Shown here one piece after another: positions 5,501 to 6,289 of a stretch of 6,289 nt of DNA. The notes beneath the pieces are model-generated. The model was not told the DNA's origin, did not search any database, and saw nothing but the letters and a program-made list of their open reading frames with translations. A program made the translations under genes and the position numbers. The stretch is from contig CALKTZ010000242.1 of NCBI GenBank assembly GCA_937997355.1, positions 1 through 6,289 of the forward strand. The letters are read 5' to 3'. Positions within the stretch are counted from its first letter, which is position 1, and every line of letters begins with the position of its first letter. The DNA is from an uncultured Planctomycetales bacterium (GTDB taxonomy: Bacteria > Planctomycetota > Planctomycetia > Isosphaerales > Isosphaeraceae).

Positions 5501-6289
5501 ATTACGTCGACCGTCACGGGACGGTCGAAGGGTGCGAGGAGCTCGAGCCCGATCATTTATCGGTTTTTGATTGTGCGTTTCCAGCTATAAAAGACGGTCG
5601 TGCGATTCATTACACGGGCCATTTGCGTATGATGGCTGCCGTGCAACCTTTTTTAAGCGGAGCGATCAGCAAGACCTGCAACATGCCCGAGTCGGCGACC
5701 GTCGCGGAGATCCGCGACACCTACATGCTCGGCTGGAAGCTCGGCCTCAAGGCTGTCGCGATCTACCGGGACGGCTCGAAGGGGAGCCAGCCGCTCTCGA
5801 CGAAGAAGGAGGAATCCGCGCCGGCCGACCCCGGGCTCACGACGGTCTCGACCGCCGGCCTGGGGGTCTCCGAGCCGGCCCCGGACCTGCCGGTCGGCGC
5901 GCCGCCGGCCCGCACGAGGCTCCCGGCGACGCGGGCCAGCCTCACCCACAAGTTCAACATCCAGGGGCACGAGGGGTACGTCAACGTCGGGTTCTACCCC
6001 GACGGCCGGCCCGGCGAGCTCTTCATCACGATGGCGAAGGAGGGCTCCACGATCGGCGGCCTGATGGACGCCCTCGGGCTCTCGATCTCCCTGGGGCTCC
6101 AGTACGGCGTCCCGCTCCCGGTCCTCGTCGAGAAGTTCAGCCACGCACGCTACGAGCCCTCCGGGTTCACCAAGAATCCCGACATCCCGATGGCGAAGTC
6201 GCTCACGGATTACGTGTTCCGCTGGCTCGGGATGCAGTTCATCGACGGCTATCGCGAGGTCAACTCGCCCGATCGCGACGGGGACCGGG
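2527..6289 (+). CDS. nrdJ: Adenosylcobalamin-dependent ribonucleotide reductase (class II) with in-frame intein; 3' end outside window
   Basis: One uninterrupted frame of 1254 codons runs from ATG 2527 to the window edge. The enzyme reduces ribonucleotides to deoxyribonucleotides in the cytoplasm, using adenosylcobalamin to form the active-site thiyl radical, and needs no oxygen or second radical subunit. The N-extein is residues 1-173 (ATNVVASKYFYG, AFNSPVWFNVG), the intein 174-531, the C-extein 532 onward. Active-site residues are present: the first redox cysteine is C532 (SA/CFIQ, joined after splicing), the NPCSE motif holds N736, thiyl C738 and E740, and the second redox cysteine is C749 in SACNLAS. 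Other signatures are FKYGSGTGT, SGGKTRRAAKM, VAFQNANLSVRV, LAPAGTIGF, MDCDTTGVEP, SGAISKT and the C-terminal HKFNIQGHEGYVNVGFYPDG and MAKEGSTIGGLMD blocks. No N-terminal ATP-cone is apparent. The C-terminal cysteine motif expected for thiol shuttling would lie beyond the window. Codon use is G/C-ending except in the intein and several patches over active-site motifs. Confidence 0.95.
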   Translation, partial: MGSSSKTGGMAVERVFSVEGQSPFDGVEWEARTAEIRDKDGGHVFRQEGCEFPASWSQLATNVVASKYFYGPQGTPGREASVRELIHRVTRTIADWGKEGGYFASEEDGERFYDELTWLCLHQHGAFNSPVWFNVGLSHVRGVKGAANNWRWSEKEGRAVRCEDAYRWPQASACFPYETRINTTAGLLPIGDIVVGLENGRTFTTYDQEGKPTPIVAGLRKGKRKVVRLEMADGSILLPTFDHVVFIRQDGKLVEKMAGDLEAGKDRLVLSRDVLLGGAAPDLGVYDVTPDVAWVGGLMVANGYSGRPPSATSDIWEVKVNTRAEADRARAVFDKYRIPFTEKEFHWGFTVRGYGAIGRVFWEALGLWNHTHAKIIPEWVMRSGVELAGAFLNGLFGADSHVQKHENGRVSVALSNVSEDVIRKAHLLLRSMGIYGGISGWDDPREDSNRQYCWALRISDQQSVSRFRALVGLTHETKASILHAGRDHNTAVDSRTPDVLVVAKAFGGAHQVFDIQTASETFWAEGLLVHNCFIQGVQDDMESIMDLAKSEAMLFKYGSGTGTDLSTLRSSREKLSGGGSPSGPMSFLKVYDAVAGVIKSGGKTRRAAKMNTLLCDHPDILEFVEAKSKEEAKAHALIREGYPADYNGEAYSSVAFQNANLSVRVTDKFLEAVEADADWSTIGVTTGEPVETMKAGELMDKIAEGTWLCGDPGVQYHDTIQAWHTSPNTAPIACSNPCSEYLYINDSACNLASINLMKFRNEDGTFDVGRFRAACRIFITAQEILVDNASYPTELIAANSHKFRPLGLGYANLGGLLMSLGLPYDSDEGRGIAGAITAIMTGEAYRTSAAHAAHLGPFAGFEVNREPMLRVMAQHQAAIDDIHPSVPDYLKEAAEAAWQAAIYLGERRGYRNSQVSVLAPAGTIGFKMDCDTTGVEPCIALVVYKNLAGGGQLKLTNRLVPLALKSLGYGVEVDYSCNGDPHRFDRAGAIVDYVDRHGTVEGCEELEPDHLSVFDCAFPAIKDGRAIHYTGHLRMMAAVQPFLSGAISKTCNMPESATVAEIRDTYMLGWKLGLKAVAIYRDGSKGSQPLSTKKEESAPADPGLTTVSTAGLGVSEPAPDLPVGAPPARTRLPATRASLTHKFNIQGHEGYVNVGFYPDGRPGELFITMAKEGSTIGGLMDALGLSISLGLQYGVPLPVLVEKFSHARYEPSGFTKNPDIPMAKSLTDYVFRWLGMQFIDGYREVNSPDRDGDR
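3046..4119 (+). mobile_element. Intein with LAGLIDADG homing-endonuclease domain inside nrdJ
   Basis: A 358-residue protein intron, excised after translation. It starts with Cys1 (CFPYETRINTTAGLLPIGDIV region, block A). Block B is the TxxH motif, T67-F-D-H70. Block F/G at the end reads VFDIQTA (339-345), then GLLVHN with penultimate His357 and terminal Asn358. The +1 residue is the Cys of CFIQ. All residues needed for standard splicing are therefore visible. Between the splicing halves sits an endonuclease domain: first motif GGLMVANGY with Asn129 where the catalytic Asp is expected, linker motif KIIPEWV, second motif AFLNGLFGAD with Asp226 kept. The boundaries are set by alignment to the uninterrupted reductase motif PQASACFIQ. 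Its base use is more A/T-rich at third positions than the host (for example 9 of 20 codons at 3541-3600 against 1 of 20 at 2701-2760), pointing to acquisition from elsewhere. Confidence 0.93.

Noticed and set aside
2527..6289. Frameshift or pseudogene status of nrdJ because of its mosaic composition
   Set aside because: The frame is continuous to the window edge and all visible active-site residues are intact.

Overview
This window is high-GC bacterial DNA with every credible gene on the + strand. In the host-like genes almost all codons end in G or C. That base composition, together with a large cobalamin-dependent (class II) ribonucleotide reductase and short poorly characterised proteins, would fit a planctomycete of the Isosphaeraceae type. 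No marker gene proves this, and the assignment is an inference.

Layout: (1) positions 3-158 hold the last 51 codons of an unrecognised gene. It is followed within 11 bases by a perfect 15-bp inverted repeat (169-224) that probably folds at the end of its transcript. (2) Positions 410-1801 hold three tightly packed genes that look like one operon: a RimI-like GNAT acetyltransferase, a DUF1643 protein and a 116-residue unknown protein. (3) After a 198-base gap with a strong hairpin comes a small HExxH (zinc-protease-like) protein at 2000-2392. (4) After a 134-base gap with further hairpins, from 2527 to the window edge, runs nrdJ, the adenosylcobalamin-dependent ribonucleotide reductase. Its 3' end lies outside the window.

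The main feature is nrdJ. It is interrupted in frame by a 358-residue intein (3046-4119) placed exactly before the first redox-active cysteine of the reductase, so no active enzyme can form before splicing. The splicing blocks look intact. The LAGLIDADG homing endonuclease inside has Asn in place of the first catalytic Asp, so it is probably dead or failing. The surrounding reductase sequence is a mosaic: short patches with A/T-ending codons sit on other active-site motifs (around NPCSE/CNLAS, before SGAISKT, and weaker ones at GGKTRRAAKM and LAPAGTI) in otherwise GC3-rich sequence. One explanation is that these are co-conversion scars from foreign alleles, possibly from former intein insertions. 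I treat this as a hypothesis.

Functional logic: nrdJ makes deoxynucleotides for DNA synthesis independently of oxygen, and the intein is a selfish element whose splicing is required for that function. The small upstream genes show no evident pathway link to nrdJ. No tRNA, rRNA, CRISPR array, insertion sequence or recognisable cobalamin riboswitch was seen.
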